DNA of 64,000 nucleotides from CAVUAT01 sp963739545. GTDB taxonomy: Bacteria; Actinomycetota; Thermoleophilia; Solirubrobacterales; 70-9. A program made the position numbers and the translations under genes. The stretch covers positions 124,001 to 188,000 of the forward strand of contig CAVUAT010000014.1 of assembly GCA_963739545.1 (NCBI GenBank), given 5' to 3'. Position 1 is the first letter of the stretch; the number at the start of each line of letters is the position of its first letter. The notes under the pieces were generated by a model. That model was not told where the DNA came from and searched no databases. It saw nothing but the letters and a program-made list of their open reading frames with translations. Of this stretch, positions 24,609 to 33,392 are shown piece by piece.

Positions 24609-26081
24609 CTACGCGAAGGCCACTGCGCCGCCGCGGCGGGGGTCGCCCCCGCCCGAGAGCTCGCCTGTCGCGGGGTCGCGGACGACCGCCTGCACGCCGC
24701 CGAAGTAGAGGTTCTGGCGGGACCAGCGCACGACCGGGATCCCACGCCGCTCGATCCCGGCGAGGCCTTCCTCGTCGACGCCCGGCTCGGCCTGCACCAC
24801 CCCGTCCTCGAAGTGGATGCGCGGCGAGCGCACGGCCTCTGCGGCGTCCATCCCCTGCTCGAGCACCCTGACCGCGACGTCGAGGATCGCCGAGCGGATC
24901 CGGTTGGAGCCCGCGCTGCCGACGCCGAGCACGACCTCGCCCTCGCGGAGCGCCACGGTCGGGGCCATCATCGAGCTCACGCGCCGGCCCGCCGGAATGC
25001 GGTGAAAGCCGCCGGGGTTCAGGTCCTGCTCGCCGAGCATGTTGTTCACGTGGACTCCGGTGCCGGGGACGATGATCCCCGACCCCGTCCCGTTCGAGCA
25101 CGTGACCGACGCGCACATTCCATCGCCGTCGAGGGTCGCGATGTGGGTGGTCGAGCCGAGCCGGTAGCCCGGCTCGTGCAGGGCGTCGGCGAACTCGTCG
25201 GTGCGCAGCGCGTTCGCCGCCTCGGTGGCCTCGACCAGCTCCTCCACCCCGGTCTCGCCGCCGCGCGCCTCGAGCACCTCCATCGCGCGCGCGATCAGGA
25301 TCCCGCCAGAGGACGGCGGGGGGTTGGTCAGGACATCGGCGCCGCGGAAGCTGGTGGCGACCGGCTCGCGCTCGATCGGCTCGTACGCCGACAGGTCCCC
25401 GCGGCCGAGGGTCCCCCCTCTCTCGCGGACCAGGTCCGCGACCCGGGCTCCGACCTCGCCGGTGTAGAAGGGCGCTGCGCCCTCACTCGCGAAACGCTCG
25501 AGGGCATCTGCCGCTTCTGGCCAGCGAAATGACTCGCTCTCGCGGAGGATCCGCCCCTCCGGCGCGTAGATCTCGGCGCCCTCCGGGCTGCCGGTGAGGA
25601 TCGGTTCGAGGATCTCGAAAAGATAGGCCTGCTGCTCGGTCAGCTCCACGCCGTCGCGGGCGAGTCGCACGCCCGGCCCGATGAGGTCAGAGAGGGCCTT
25701 GGTGCCGTACCTCCCGTTCACGTGCTCGAGGCCGGCGGGAATCCCCGGCACCCCGCAGGAGGCCGCGCCGACGTGGAAGACCTGCGTCGTGTCGCCGAAG
25801 TCGACGTCGACCGGGACCAGTTCGGAGGCCCGTTCGGCGCCGTCGGCGCCTCCCGCCGCGACGAAGAAGTCGACGAGCACGTCAGTTGGCGGGCTGCCGG
25901 GGCGGTGGATCAGCATAAATCCCCCGGCCCCGAGCCCCGTAAGCGGGCTCTCGCTGATGCAGGAGGTGAGCACGGCGCAGACCGCGGCGTCGACGGCGTT
26001 GCCGCCCTCGCGCAGGACCTGCGCCCCGGCCTCAGCGGTCTCACGATGCCCCGCTGCCACGACTCCCTTCGGGCGGCTCAC
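24609..26081 (-). CDS. ggt: Gamma-glutamyltransferase
   Basis: A 490-residue gamma-glutamyltranspeptidase-family Ntn hydrolase. The autocleavage site lies before TTHIATLDGDG; the first Thr (Thr311) becomes the nucleophile of the small subunit. Other family features are GGNAVDAAVCAV near the start, GLGAGGFMLIH, NPPPSSGGI and the GVGSAGSNRI substrate-binding loop. No signal peptide is visible, so this enzyme is probably cytoplasmic, unlike E. coli GGT. It may act on glutathione-like or gamma-glutamyl compounds; in an organism with ergothioneine genes, other thiols are possible substrates. Confidence 0.92.
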   Translation of the reverse strand: MSRPKGVVAAGHRETAEAGAQVLREGGNAVDAAVCAVLTSCISESPLTGLGAGGFMLIHRPGSPPTDVLVDFFVAAGGADGAERASELVPVDVDFGDTTQVFHVGAASCGVPGIPAGLEHVNGRYGTKALSDLIGPGVRLARDGVELTEQQAYLFEILEPILTGSPEGAEIYAPEGRILRESESFRWPEAADALERFASEGAAPFYTGEVGARVADLVRERGGTLGRGDLSAYEPIEREPVATSFRGADVLTNPPPSSGGILIARAMEVLEARGGETGVEELVEATEAANALRTDEFADALHEPGYRLGSTTHIATLDGDGMCASVTCSNGTGSGIIVPGTGVHVNNMLGEQDLNPGGFHRIPAGRRVSSMMAPTVALREGEVVLGVGSAGSNRIRSAILDVAVRVLEQGMDAAEAVRSPRIHFEDGVVQAEPGVDEEGLAGIERRGIPVVRWSRQNLYFGGVQAVVRDPATGELSGGGDPRRGGAVAFA

Positions 26082-26150
26082 GCCCTCAGCGTACGGATAA
26101 GGAGGGCGGACCGATCCTGCCCCCCAAACGCGTATTGGCCCGCGAACCCG

Positions 26151-27791
26151 CTAGTGACCGGGGGTGAACTCGGGCACGTCGAGGACGAGCCCGCCGTTCG
26201 TTGAGCCATGCATCGCCGGTCCGGTTCCCCCGCGCCAGTCGCTCGCCGGGTCTGCGTAACGGTCGTTTCGGCGCTCTTCGAGCGGGTCGCGGCGGCCGTT
26301 GCGCGGCTCGCGCGCTTCCGATCCCCGGTCGCGCCGGCGGTGGGTGAAGGGCGAGTCGAAGCGAGTGGCGATCACCGTGACCCAGACCTGCTCGTCCAGG
26401 TCCTCGTCGATGCTCGCGCCGAAGATGATGTTCGCGTCAGGGTGCGCGGCTTCCTGGACCACCCGAGCCGCCTCGCTCGCCTCGATCAGAGACAGGTCCG
26501 GGCCGCCGGTGATCGAGAGCAGGAGCGACTGGGCCCCGTCGACGCTCGTCTCGAGCAGCGGCGAAGCGACCGCCTTCTCGGCCGCCAGCACCGCGCGATG
26601 CTCGCCGATGCCCATGCCGATTCCCAGAATCGCGTCCCCGGAGTCGATCATGGTCGTGCGCACGTCGGCGAAGTCGAGATTGATCAGACCGGGCAGCATC
26701 ACCAGGTCGCTGATCCCCTGCACGGCCTGGCGCAGCACGTCGTCGGCGACGCGGAAAGCATCGGTGATCGCGGTGCGCCGGTCGAGGATCTGCAGCAGCC
26801 GCTCATTCGGGACGACGATCAGCGTGTCGACCTCCGAGCCGAGCGCGGCGATACCCTCCTCCGCCTGGGCGGCGCGGCGCGCTCCCTCGAACATGAAGGG
26901 CTTGGTGACGGCGGCCACTGTGAGCGCGCCGACGTCGCGGGCGAGCTTGGCTACGACCGGCGCAGCGCCCGTTCCGGTGCCGCCGCCTGCACCGGCGGCG
27001 ATGAAGACCATGTCCGAGCCCGTCAGCAGCGCCTTGATCTTGTCCTGCTCGTCGAAGGCGGCGCGGTAGCCGACGCGCGGATCGGAGCCGGACCCGAGGC
27101 CTCGGGTGAGCTCGGATCCGATGTGAAGCGTCGAGTCCGCGTTCGAGGTCTGCAGCGACTGGAGGTCGGTGTTGATGGCGACGAACTCGACCCCGGGGAG
27201 CTGGGCCTCGACCATGCGGTTGACGGCGTTCACGCCGGCGCCGCCGACTCCGATCACTCGCAGCACGGCCTGGTGGCTGCGGGGGACGGTGGGATGGCTC
27301 GCCTTGTTCGGATCGTCGCGGCCGAAATTGGGGCGCACGACGGGGTCGCCGCCCATCAGGCGCGCAAGGCCCTCGTGCTGAATGGCCGGCTCCTCTTCCT
27401 CGACGGCCGGGTCGCTGACGCGAAGGTTCTCGGGCTTCGAGCGCTTCTTGACCTCTTCGACGAGCGGGTCGTGCACCGACCCGAGCGTCGCGTCGCTCAG
27501 CGGGCCGCCCTTGACGATGCGGCGCTCCTCGAGGGGCGGCGCCTCGACCACGGGCTCCTCCTCGACCAGCGTCCCATCGCCGCGCGTCTCCGGCTCGGGG
27601 TCCTCGACGCGGATCACCTTCGGCTCGGGTGCGGGCTCGGCGGTAGCGACCTCGACCTGCTCGGTCTTGGTCGTCTCGCGCGTGGCGGTGACGGTCACGT
27701 CCTCCTCGGCGACGGACTCGTCGGTCGAGCGGAACAGGTCGGCCAGGGGGCCCTCGCGCATGCTCGCGCGCTTCTTCTTCTTAGTCGCCAT
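26151..27791 (-). CDS. ftsZ: FtsZ with about 175-residue N-terminal extension
   Basis: A 546-residue tubulin-family GTPase. The FtsZ core begins near residue 176: GVGGAGVNAVNRM (181-193), the tubulin signature GGGTGTGAA (269-277) and the T7 loop NLDFADVRT (371-379) are intact, so it should bind and hydrolyse GTP and polymerise. The C-terminal end LDVPEFTPGH resembles the FtsZ conserved C-terminal peptide. Residues 1-175 are unusual: a Lys-rich start (MATKKKKRAS), a long acidic Glu/Val/Pro linker, and two short motifs (GPLADLFRS, EGLARLMGGD). The ATG lies inside the end of the ParA gene (11-base overlap). It may be the division FtsZ or a paralog working with ParA. Confidence 0.9.
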   Translation of the reverse strand: MATKKKKRASMREGPLADLFRSTDESVAEEDVTVTATRETTKTEQVEVATAEPAPEPKVIRVEDPEPETRGDGTLVEEEPVVEAPPLEERRIVKGGPLSDATLGSVHDPLVEEVKKRSKPENLRVSDPAVEEEEPAIQHEGLARLMGGDPVVRPNFGRDDPNKASHPTVPRSHQAVLRVIGVGGAGVNAVNRMVEAQLPGVEFVAINTDLQSLQTSNADSTLHIGSELTRGLGSGSDPRVGYRAAFDEQDKIKALLTGSDMVFIAAGAGGGTGTGAAPVVAKLARDVGALTVAAVTKPFMFEGARRAAQAEEGIAALGSEVDTLIVVPNERLLQILDRRTAITDAFRVADDVLRQAVQGISDLVMLPGLINLDFADVRTTMIDSGDAILGIGMGIGEHRAVLAAEKAVASPLLETSVDGAQSLLLSITGGPDLSLIEASEAARVVQEAAHPDANIIFGASIDEDLDEQVWVTVIATRFDSPFTHRRRDRGSEAREPRNGRRDPLEERRNDRYADPASDWRGGTGPAMHGSTNGGLVLDVPEFTPGH

Positions 27792-28626
27792 GGGTGAGGA
27801 CCTCCTCGGCGAGGTCGCGGTAGTACTTCGCCGCGTTCCCATCCGGGTCGTACTTGAGGACAGAGGTTCCGCGCACCGGCGCCTCGGCGAACTTGATCGC
27901 CTTCTTGATGCGCGACTGGAAGACCAGGTCTCCGAAGTTCTCCTCGAGGATCTCGACGGCCTCCTTGGCGTGGACCGTGCGGGAGTCCAGCATCGTCGGC
28001 AGGATCCCCTCGATCTCGACGTCGGGGTTGAGGTTCTCGCGGATCATCTGAAGCGTGTTCTGCAGCTGCACCAGGCCGCGCATCGAGAGGTACTCGCACT
28101 GCACGGGGACGATCACCTTGTCGGCTGCGGTGAGCGCGTTCACGGTCAGCAACCCGAGGCTCGGGGGGGTGTCGATGCAGACGAAGTCGTAGTTGTCGCG
28201 CTCGGCGTCGATCGCCTTCTTCAACGAGCGCTCGCGGCCGATCTGGGTGCTCATCGCGATCTCGGCGCCGGCGAGGTCGATCGAGGCGACGGCGATGTCG
28301 ATCTCGCGCTCGACGATGATCTCGCGCAGGGGCATGTGGTGCACGAGCACGTCGAACATGCTCTTCTCGACCTGATCGGGGTCGATGCCCTGGCTCATCG
28401 TCAGGTTGCCCTGGGGGTCCATGTCCACGGCGAGCACCCGGTGGCCGGACTCCTTGAAGGCGACGGCGAGGTTGAGCGCGGTCGTCGTCTTGGCGACGCC
28501 GCCCTTCTGGTTGGCGAAGGCGATCACCTTGGCCGGCCCGCTGCGGCGGGGCTTGGGCGCCTGCTTCTTCTCGAGCTTCTTGCCCTTGGGCGACTTGCCC
28601 TTGGGCGGCTTGTCGTCGCCCTTCAT
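27781..28626 (-). CDS. parA: ParA-family ATPase
   Basis: A 281-residue ParA/Soj/MinD-like ATPase. The deviant Walker A KGGVAKTTT (residues 41-49) has the signature Lys41; Walker A' is VLAVDMDPQGN, and switch II is FVCIDTPPSLG. A 30-residue Lys/Pro-rich N-terminal tail (MKGDDKPPKGKSPKGKKLEK) could contact DNA or membrane. No parB follows; instead the downstream, overlapping gene encodes FtsZ with a long extension. ParA-like dimers position chromosomes or cellular machines, so this one may place the FtsZ ring or segregate DNA. Its start overlaps the stop of a 49-codon ORF as ATGA. Confidence 0.9.
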   Translation of the reverse strand: MKGDDKPPKGKSPKGKKLEKKQAPKPRRSGPAKVIAFANQKGGVAKTTTALNLAVAFKESGHRVLAVDMDPQGNLTMSQGIDPDQVEKSMFDVLVHHMPLREIIVEREIDIAVASIDLAGAEIAMSTQIGRERSLKKAIDAERDNYDFVCIDTPPSLGLLTVNALTAADKVIVPVQCEYLSMRGLVQLQNTLQMIRENLNPDVEIEGILPTMLDSRTVHAKEAVEILEENFGDLVFQSRIKKAIKFAEAPVRGTSVLKYDPDGNAAKYYRDLAEEVLTHGD

Positions 28627-28772
28627 CGGGCGGGCTCGCCCTTCATCGGAGCGGGCTTCTCGGGCGAGTCCTCGCGCTTGGGACCCACGAGCTGCTCGGG
28701 GGTGCGGCGGGCGCTGTCAGCGGCGTCCTCAGCCGTCTTATGAGCTTTCTTGTTCAGGCCAAATGGAGACAT
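28623..28772 (-). CDS. 49-residue charged ORF ahead of parA
   Basis: A 49-codon ORF from ATG 28772 (MSPFGLNKKAHKTAEDAA...), whose TGA overlaps the parA ATG as ATGA. It is rich in Lys, Glu, Pro and Ala and predicted disordered. Its C-terminal end PMKGEPAR is encoded by a short DNA repeat of the parA start region (CGCCCTTCATCGG occurs twice). No good ribosome site precedes the ATG, so translation is uncertain; it could be a real small partner, or the upstream part of an extended parA leader. Confidence 0.45.
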   Translation of the reverse strand: MSPFGLNKKAHKTAEDAADSARRTPEQLVGPKREDSPEKPAPMKGEPAR

Positions 28773-28841
28773 CTGAGCGGCTATTTCGCACGCAGCGGGC
28801 GGTTTCCTTCTCCGTATTGGAAGAATTCGCCCGGATCACTC

Positions 28842-29759
28842 GTGCCTGACCTATTCGACAAGCGGCTCGTCTTCGTGATGGGCAAGGGAGGGGTCGGCAA
28901 ATCGACCGTCGCGATCGCCCTCGGGCTCGCCGCGGCGAAGCGCGGAAAGCGCACGATCGTCTGCGAGGTGTCGTCCCAGGAGAACGCCTCGCGCGCCTTC
29001 AAGAAGAGCTCGGTCGGCTTCAACGAGGTCAAGATCTCGGACAACCTCTGGGCGATCTCGCTGGACCCCGACGAGAGCATGCGCGAGTACCTGCTGCTCC
29101 AGCTCAAGGTGCGCGCGATGCGCGATCTGCTGGTCCGCTCGAAGATCTTCACGTACCTCGCCGCGGCGACCCCGGGTCTGAAGGAACTGGTCGCGATGGG
29201 GAAAGTGTGGGAGCTCGCCCAGACGGACCGCAAGGTCAAGAAGGCCAGCAACTACGACCTCGTGATCGTCGACGCGCCCGCAACGGGCCACGGCGTCGGG
29301 TTCCTGCAGACGCCGCGCACCTTCGCCAACATCGCGAAGGTCGGGCCCGTGCACTCCCAGGCGGTCGAGATCGACCAGTTCATCACCGACCACGAGACCA
29401 CGGGCGTGGCGATCGTGGCCCTGCCCGAGGAGATGCCCGTGAACGAGTCGGCGATGCTTAGCCGGCAGCTCACCGACGAGGTGGGGGTCGAGGTCGACCG
29501 CGTCTACATGAACGCCATGTACCCGACGCGCTTTGACTCCGACGACGCCTCGAAGCTCAGCCGCGTGCTCGAGATCACAGAGGGGGTCCCCCACGCCGCG
29601 GTCCGCGCGGCGCTGTCGCAGTACCGCCGCCGGGTGTCGCAGGAGGAGCAGCTGACGCGGCTCACGGAGACCGTGCGCCCGCCCGTCAAGGCCCTCCCGT
29701 TCATCTTTCGGCCGCGCCTGGACGTGCCCGCGCTCGAGCGCCTCGCGGCGGCCCTCTAG
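28842..29759 (+). CDS. ArsA/Get3-family ATPase, first of a tandem pair
   Basis: A 305-residue ArsA/Get3-type ATPase starting GTG 28842. The P-loop GKGGVGKST (residues 14-22) includes the signature Lys15 that reaches across the dimer in Get3/ArsA. VIVDAPATGHGVGFLQTPRTF carries the switch II and the family's hydrophobic region. There is no As-binding Cys motif. The next gene, 2 bases on, encodes a second paralog; the same pair occurs as Rv3679-Rv3680 in mycobacteria, where the two form a complex. The biological cargo is not known. It is divergent from the parA-ftsZ unit. Confidence 0.9.
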   Translation: MPDLFDKRLVFVMGKGGVGKSTVAIALGLAAAKRGKRTIVCEVSSQENASRAFKKSSVGFNEVKISDNLWAISLDPDESMREYLLLQLKVRAMRDLLVRSKIFTYLAAATPGLKELVAMGKVWELAQTDRKVKKASNYDLVIVDAPATGHGVGFLQTPRTFANIAKVGPVHSQAVEIDQFITDHETTGVAIVALPEEMPVNESAMLSRQLTDEVGVEVDRVYMNAMYPTRFDSDDASKLSRVLEITEGVPHAAVRAALSQYRRRVSQEEQLTRLTETVRPPVKALPFIFRPRLDVPALERLAAAL

Positions 29760-29761
29760 TC

Positions 29762-30910
29762 GTGCCGAACGTCGGAGAGATGCTGGAGGGCAAGCGGGTC
29801 GCGATCTGCGCCGGCTCGGGCGGCGTCGGCAAGACGACCACGTCCGCCGCGCTGGCTGTGGGGCTCGCCGCACGGGGCAACAAGGTCGCCGTGCTGACAA
29901 TCGACCCGGCGAAGCGGCTCGCGGACTCGCTCGGCCTCGACGACCTCGGCAACGAGCCGCGGCAGGTCGACCCGAAGCTCTTCGAGCAGGCGGGGGTCGA
30001 GATGCGAGGCGAGCTCTGGGCGATGATGCTCGACGCCAAGGCGACCTTCGACGAGCTCGTCCGAAAGCACGCGGCCGACGAGGAGACGCGCGACCGTATC
30101 CTTCAGAACCGGATCTACCGCCAGCTCTCCAACGCCCTCGCCGGCAGCCAGGAGTACATGGCGATGGAGAAGCTCTACGAGATCGATCAGGAGGGGCGCT
30201 ACGACTACCTCGTCCTCGACACCCCGCCGTCGCGAAACGCGCTCGACTTCCTAGACGCGCCGAAGCGGCTTATGCAGTTCATCGAGGGGCGCAGCATGCA
30301 GATCTTCATGAAGCCGACGGGCCTCGCGACCAAGGTCGTCGGGCGGGGCAGCTCGATGGTGTTCAGCGTCCTCAAGAGGATCACGGGCATCGACCTGCTG
30401 AGCGACCTGAGCGAGTTCTTCCAGGCCATGAGCGGGATGGTCGACGGCTTCCGCGAGCGCGCGGAGCGCGTCAACGAGCTGCTGGTCGATCCCGCGACAT
30501 CGTTCCTGATCGTCTGCGGGCCCCAGGGCGAGCCGATCGAGGAGGCCGTCTACTTCCACCGTAAGCTCGTCGAGGCCAAGCTTCCCGTCGGCGGGGTGAT
30601 CGTGAACAAGGTCCACTACGAGACCGAGGCCGACCTCGGCGACGACGGGGTCACCGATGAGCTGCGGGGCCCGCTCGGCGACGACCTCGCCGAGCGCGTC
30701 GCGGCCAACTTCGCCGACTACCAGGCGCTCGCCGTTCGCGACGCCGCGAACGTCGCCCACCTCGCCCGCGAGCTCGCAGCCCAGGGCGTGATCCGCGTCC
30801 CCTACATGGACGAGGACATCCACGATCTCGAGGGCCTGCTGAAGATCGACCGCTACCTGTTCGCGAGCGAGAGCGAGCGCACCGCGATGGCGGCGGGGGT
30901 CGAGGCCTGA
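29762..30910 (+). CDS. ArsA/Get3-family ATPase, second of a tandem pair
   Basis: A 382-residue ArsA/Get3-like ATPase, GTG start 29762, 2 bases after the first. Its P-loop GSGGVGKTTT (18-27) keeps the catalytic Lys but has Ser where the signature Lys should be. TIDPAKRLADSLG and VLDTPPSRNALDFLDAPKRL are family motifs. Its insertion (residues 150-230, with FMKPTGLATKVVGRG and SSMVFSVLKRITG) is longer than in the first protein and could form a client-binding or membrane-facing surface. An obligate heterodimer in which only one subunit supplies the intermonomer Lys is a reasonable prediction. Confidence 0.9.
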   Translation: MPNVGEMLEGKRVAICAGSGGVGKTTTSAALAVGLAARGNKVAVLTIDPAKRLADSLGLDDLGNEPRQVDPKLFEQAGVEMRGELWAMMLDAKATFDELVRKHAADEETRDRILQNRIYRQLSNALAGSQEYMAMEKLYEIDQEGRYDYLVLDTPPSRNALDFLDAPKRLMQFIEGRSMQIFMKPTGLATKVVGRGSSMVFSVLKRITGIDLLSDLSEFFQAMSGMVDGFRERAERVNELLVDPATSFLIVCGPQGEPIEEAVYFHRKLVEAKLPVGGVIVNKVHYETEADLGDDGVTDELRGPLGDDLAERVAANFADYQALAVRDAANVAHLARELAAQGVIRVPYMDEDIHDLEGLLKIDRYLFASESERTAMAAGVEA

Positions 30911-30914
30911 GTTG

Positions 30915-31712
30915 CTACAGGTACGGCGCGATGAACGGCAGGTAAGCCGAGACGCGCGTGTACACGTCTGGAAAGCCCTTCAGCCCGCAGGCGACGAACT
31001 CGAAGCGCCTCGGGTAGATCCCGCCGTAGGAGGTGACGCCGAGCAGGCGCGGGCCCGTGGGGGTGTCCGCTAGGAGCGGGCCGCCGCTGTCGCCGAAGCA
31101 CGTCGCGCGCTGCACGTCGCGCTTTGACCTGCCGGAGACGGCCTGCGCGAACGGGCGGCCGGAGGCGCAGACCATCACGCTCGTCGAGAAGCCCTTATAG
31201 GCGGGGCCGCTGCACCCGCCGCGGGTGAGCACGGGCGCCGACCGCAGGCGCCCGAGGCGCGGCCTGGCGAGGGCGTTCGGGTTGCTGCGCCCGAAGCCGG
31301 CGACGGTCATCGGCGCTCCGAAGGCGCTCAGCGCGGCGTCCTCGAGCGGGGTGGGCAGGGCGATCGGCGGTGCGGTTGTCGGCGAGGCGAGCTTCAGCAC
31401 CGCGATGTCGTTGATGATCCCGGTGCGAAAGTCGATCTTGAAGCCGGGATGGGCGACGGCGGCGGCGACGGGGATCAGCTCTCCTCCGCCGAAGGACGAG
31501 ACGGAGTTGGCGCGGACCTTCATCTTCGAGACCGGCGTTTCGAGGACGCAGTGCCCGGCGGTGACGACGGTCGTCGGAGAGACGACGGAGCCGCTGCACA
31601 GGCCTTTAGCGAGCTGCACGGTGACCGTCGACGGCAGCGAGCCCGGTGCGGCAAGCGACGCCGCCGACGACGCTCTTGCCCGCGACGGGCCCGGTGCGCG
31701 CCGCGCCGGCAT
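30915..31712 (-). CDS. Trypsin-like serine protease, S1 family (main frame)
   Basis: The catalytic part of an S1 protease. The catalytic His is in TAGHC, the Asp in NDIAVLKL and the Ser in CFGDSGGPLL, with a C-terminal PDVYTRVSAYLPFI helix, so the triad is intact. The in-frame ATG at 31712 gives an Arg-rich start that is not a signal peptide. A proper signal peptide and the activation sequence SVVGG are encoded just upstream in another frame (31776-31660). A single-base indel therefore separates the export signal from the protease domain: either an assembly error or an inactivated gene. The enzyme would be secreted. Confidence 0.8.
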   Translation of the reverse strand: MPARRAPGPSRARASSAASLAAPGSLPSTVTVQLAKGLCSGSVVSPTTVVTAGHCVLETPVSKMKVRANSVSSFGGGELIPVAAAVAHPGFKIDFRTGIINDIAVLKLASPTTAPPIALPTPLEDAALSAFGAPMTVAGFGRSNPNALARPRLGRLRSAPVLTRGGCSGPAYKGFSTSVMVCASGRPFAQAVSGRSKRDVQRATCFGDSGGPLLADTPTGPRLLGVTSYGGIYPRRFEFVACGLKGFPDVYTRVSAYLPFIAPYL

Positions 31713-31776
31713 GCGCGGCGGCTGTGAGCGCGAGCGCGCAGGCGATCGCGGCGGTCAGGCGTCCCCTGCTGGACAT
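31640..31776 (-). pseudogene. Frameshifted signal peptide and activation site of the S1 protease
   Basis: From ATG 31776 the frame reads a typical signal peptide (MSSRGRLTAAIACALALTAA, then AHAGA) and GKSVVGG, the S1 protease activation motif (31671-31660). To join the downstream protease domain one base must be skipped between about 31660 and 31640. An AAGG ribosome site precedes the ATG. The leader also carries a 7-bp hairpin GCGCGAA/TTCGCGC at 31791-31809. Confidence 0.7.
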
Positions 31777-31932
31777 CGGGCGACCTTAGAGCGCGAATCC
31801 TCTTCGCGCATCCGTATCTAGCCGCAATCGCCATTCGCCGGGTGGAGGTGTGACCCCTCAGACAGCTCGGCATTTGGGAAGCAACCGTCTCGCCGGCTGA
31901 GCTTCACCACCGGGTGGGGCCCCCTGCGGCAC

Positions 31933-31962
31933 TTGACATGTTCCCCACCAGAGGAATAGGGT
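31933..31962 (+). promoter_or_regulatory. Predicted sigma-70 promoter of the epoxide hydrolase gene
   Basis: A consensus -35 TTGACA (31933-31938) is followed after 18 bases by TAGGGT (31957-31962), a TAnnnT -10 as common in Actinomycetota. The transcript would have a leader of about 95 bases. The 287-base gap between 31777 and 32063 holds no other gene. Confidence 0.6.
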
Positions 31963-32063
31963 GCGCCCCGGCGCGATGGCGCCGAGTGCCTCGCCCCGTC
32001 TGCGCCCCCGCAATCTGGTGAGGGCCTTCACCGGCCCCCGAAATCGCGAGTCAGGAGCCGCAG

Positions 32064-33299
32064 ATGAAAACCTCAGCCTCGACCAGCCAGGCCGCCGCCG
32101 ATTCGGACGCTGCCCAAGACGGAGTGATCCGACCTTTCAGCATCGACGTCCCACGAGAGGATCTCGACGAGCTCCGCCGACGTATAACCGCCACCCGCTG
32201 GCCCACCAAGGAGCTCGTCGACGATCGCTCGCAGGGGGTGCAACTGGCGACGATGCAGGAGCTCGCCCGCTACTGGACGATGGATTACGACTGGCGCGCG
32301 TGCGAGGAGAGACTGAACGCGCTGCCGCAGTTCATGACCGAGATCGACGGGGTCGAAATCCACTTCATCCACGTGCGCTCCGAGCACGAGGACGCGATGC
32401 CGCTGATCATGACCCACGGCTGGCCCGGCTCGGTCGTCGAGCTGCTCGAGACCGTCGGCCCGCTGACCGACCCGACCGCTCACGGCGGCACCCCCGAGGA
32501 CGCATTCCATTTGGTACTGCCGTCCTTGCCCGGCTATGGCTTCTCGGGCGAGCCGACCGAGCTCAGCTGGGACGCCGCCCGCACCGCACGGGCGTGGGCG
32601 GAGCTGATGGGCCGCCTCGGCTACACCCGCTACGTCGCCCAGGGCGGCGACGTGGGTGCCCTGGTTACGGACCTGATGGGTCGCCAGGCGGTCGAGGGTT
32701 TGGTCGGCTACCACCTGAACCTGCTCACGGCGGTGCTCGCAGTCGGCGATCAACTGCCCAAGGAATCCGAACAGGAACGCGCAGCGGCCAAGGCGGTCGC
32801 GACGTTCAGGGAAGACGGCTTCGGCTACTTCCTCGAGATGGCAACGCGGCCGCAGACGATCGGCTACGCCCTGCTGGATTCACCCGTCGCCCTGGCGGCT
32901 TGGCTGCTCGATCACGACACGGACAGCTACTACAAGATCTCCCGCGCATTCGTTGACGGGGAGCCCGCGGGCAATCTGACCCGGGACACCATCGTCGACA
33001 ACATCACTCTGTACTGGCTGACCGGCACCGCAGCGTCGGCGGCCCGGTCGTACTGGGAGGACGCACGAGCGCTGGCCGCGGCGCTTGCGAGCGGCCAGCC
33101 TCCTCCCGCGGTCACCGTGCCGGTGGGCTTCACCACGTTCCCCGGCGAGATCTGGGCGTCGCCCCGGAGTTGGGTGGAGGCGGTCTACCCCGACCTCGCG
33201 TACTTCAACGAGGTCGACAAGGGCGGCCACTTCGCCGCCTGGGAGGAGCCCGAGCTGTTCTCGGAGGAGCTCCGGGCAGCGTTCAGGTCGGTGCGATGA
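32064..33299 (+). CDS. Epoxide hydrolase, N-terminal EHN family
   Basis: A 411-residue alpha/beta hydrolase with the EHN N-terminal domain (IRPFSIDVPREDLDELRRRI). The oxyanion HGWPGS is near residue 121, the nucleophile Asp196 is in AQGGDVGA, and the base His389 in GGHFAAW, typical of microsomal-type epoxide hydrolases. It turns epoxides into diols through a covalent ester intermediate. The first 20 residues are polar and are not a signal peptide. It is monocistronic with a consensus promoter and ends in a nested hairpin before a convergent gene. Confidence 0.92.
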   Translation: MKTSASTSQAAADSDAAQDGVIRPFSIDVPREDLDELRRRITATRWPTKELVDDRSQGVQLATMQELARYWTMDYDWRACEERLNALPQFMTEIDGVEIHFIHVRSEHEDAMPLIMTHGWPGSVVELLETVGPLTDPTAHGGTPEDAFHLVLPSLPGYGFSGEPTELSWDAARTARAWAELMGRLGYTRYVAQGGDVGALVTDLMGRQAVEGLVGYHLNLLTAVLAVGDQLPKESEQERAAAKAVATFREDGFGYFLEMATRPQTIGYALLDSPVALAAWLLDHDTDSYYKISRAFVDGEPAGNLTRDTIVDNITLYWLTGTAASAARSYWEDARALAAALASGQPPPAVTVPVGFTTFPGEIWASPRSWVEAVYPDLAYFNEVDKGGHFAAWEEPELFSEELRAAFRSVR

Positions 33300-33328
33300 C
33301 CCGCTGAGTCAGCTTGAACGAGTAAATA

Positions 33329-33383
33329 GCCCCTTTGAACGAAACGCAGCGCCCCGAAATCACACGCTGAGCGGTGAAGGGGC
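33329..33383. terminator. Nested hairpin between convergent genes
   Basis: An outer 7-bp stem (GCCCCTT / AAGGGGC, 33329-33335 with 33377-33383) encloses an inner 5-bp stem (CAGCG / CGCTG). It lies between the epoxide hydrolase and the convergent unknown gene and could end transcription from either side. Confidence 0.45.
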
Positions 33384-33392
33384 CGCGGTCAG

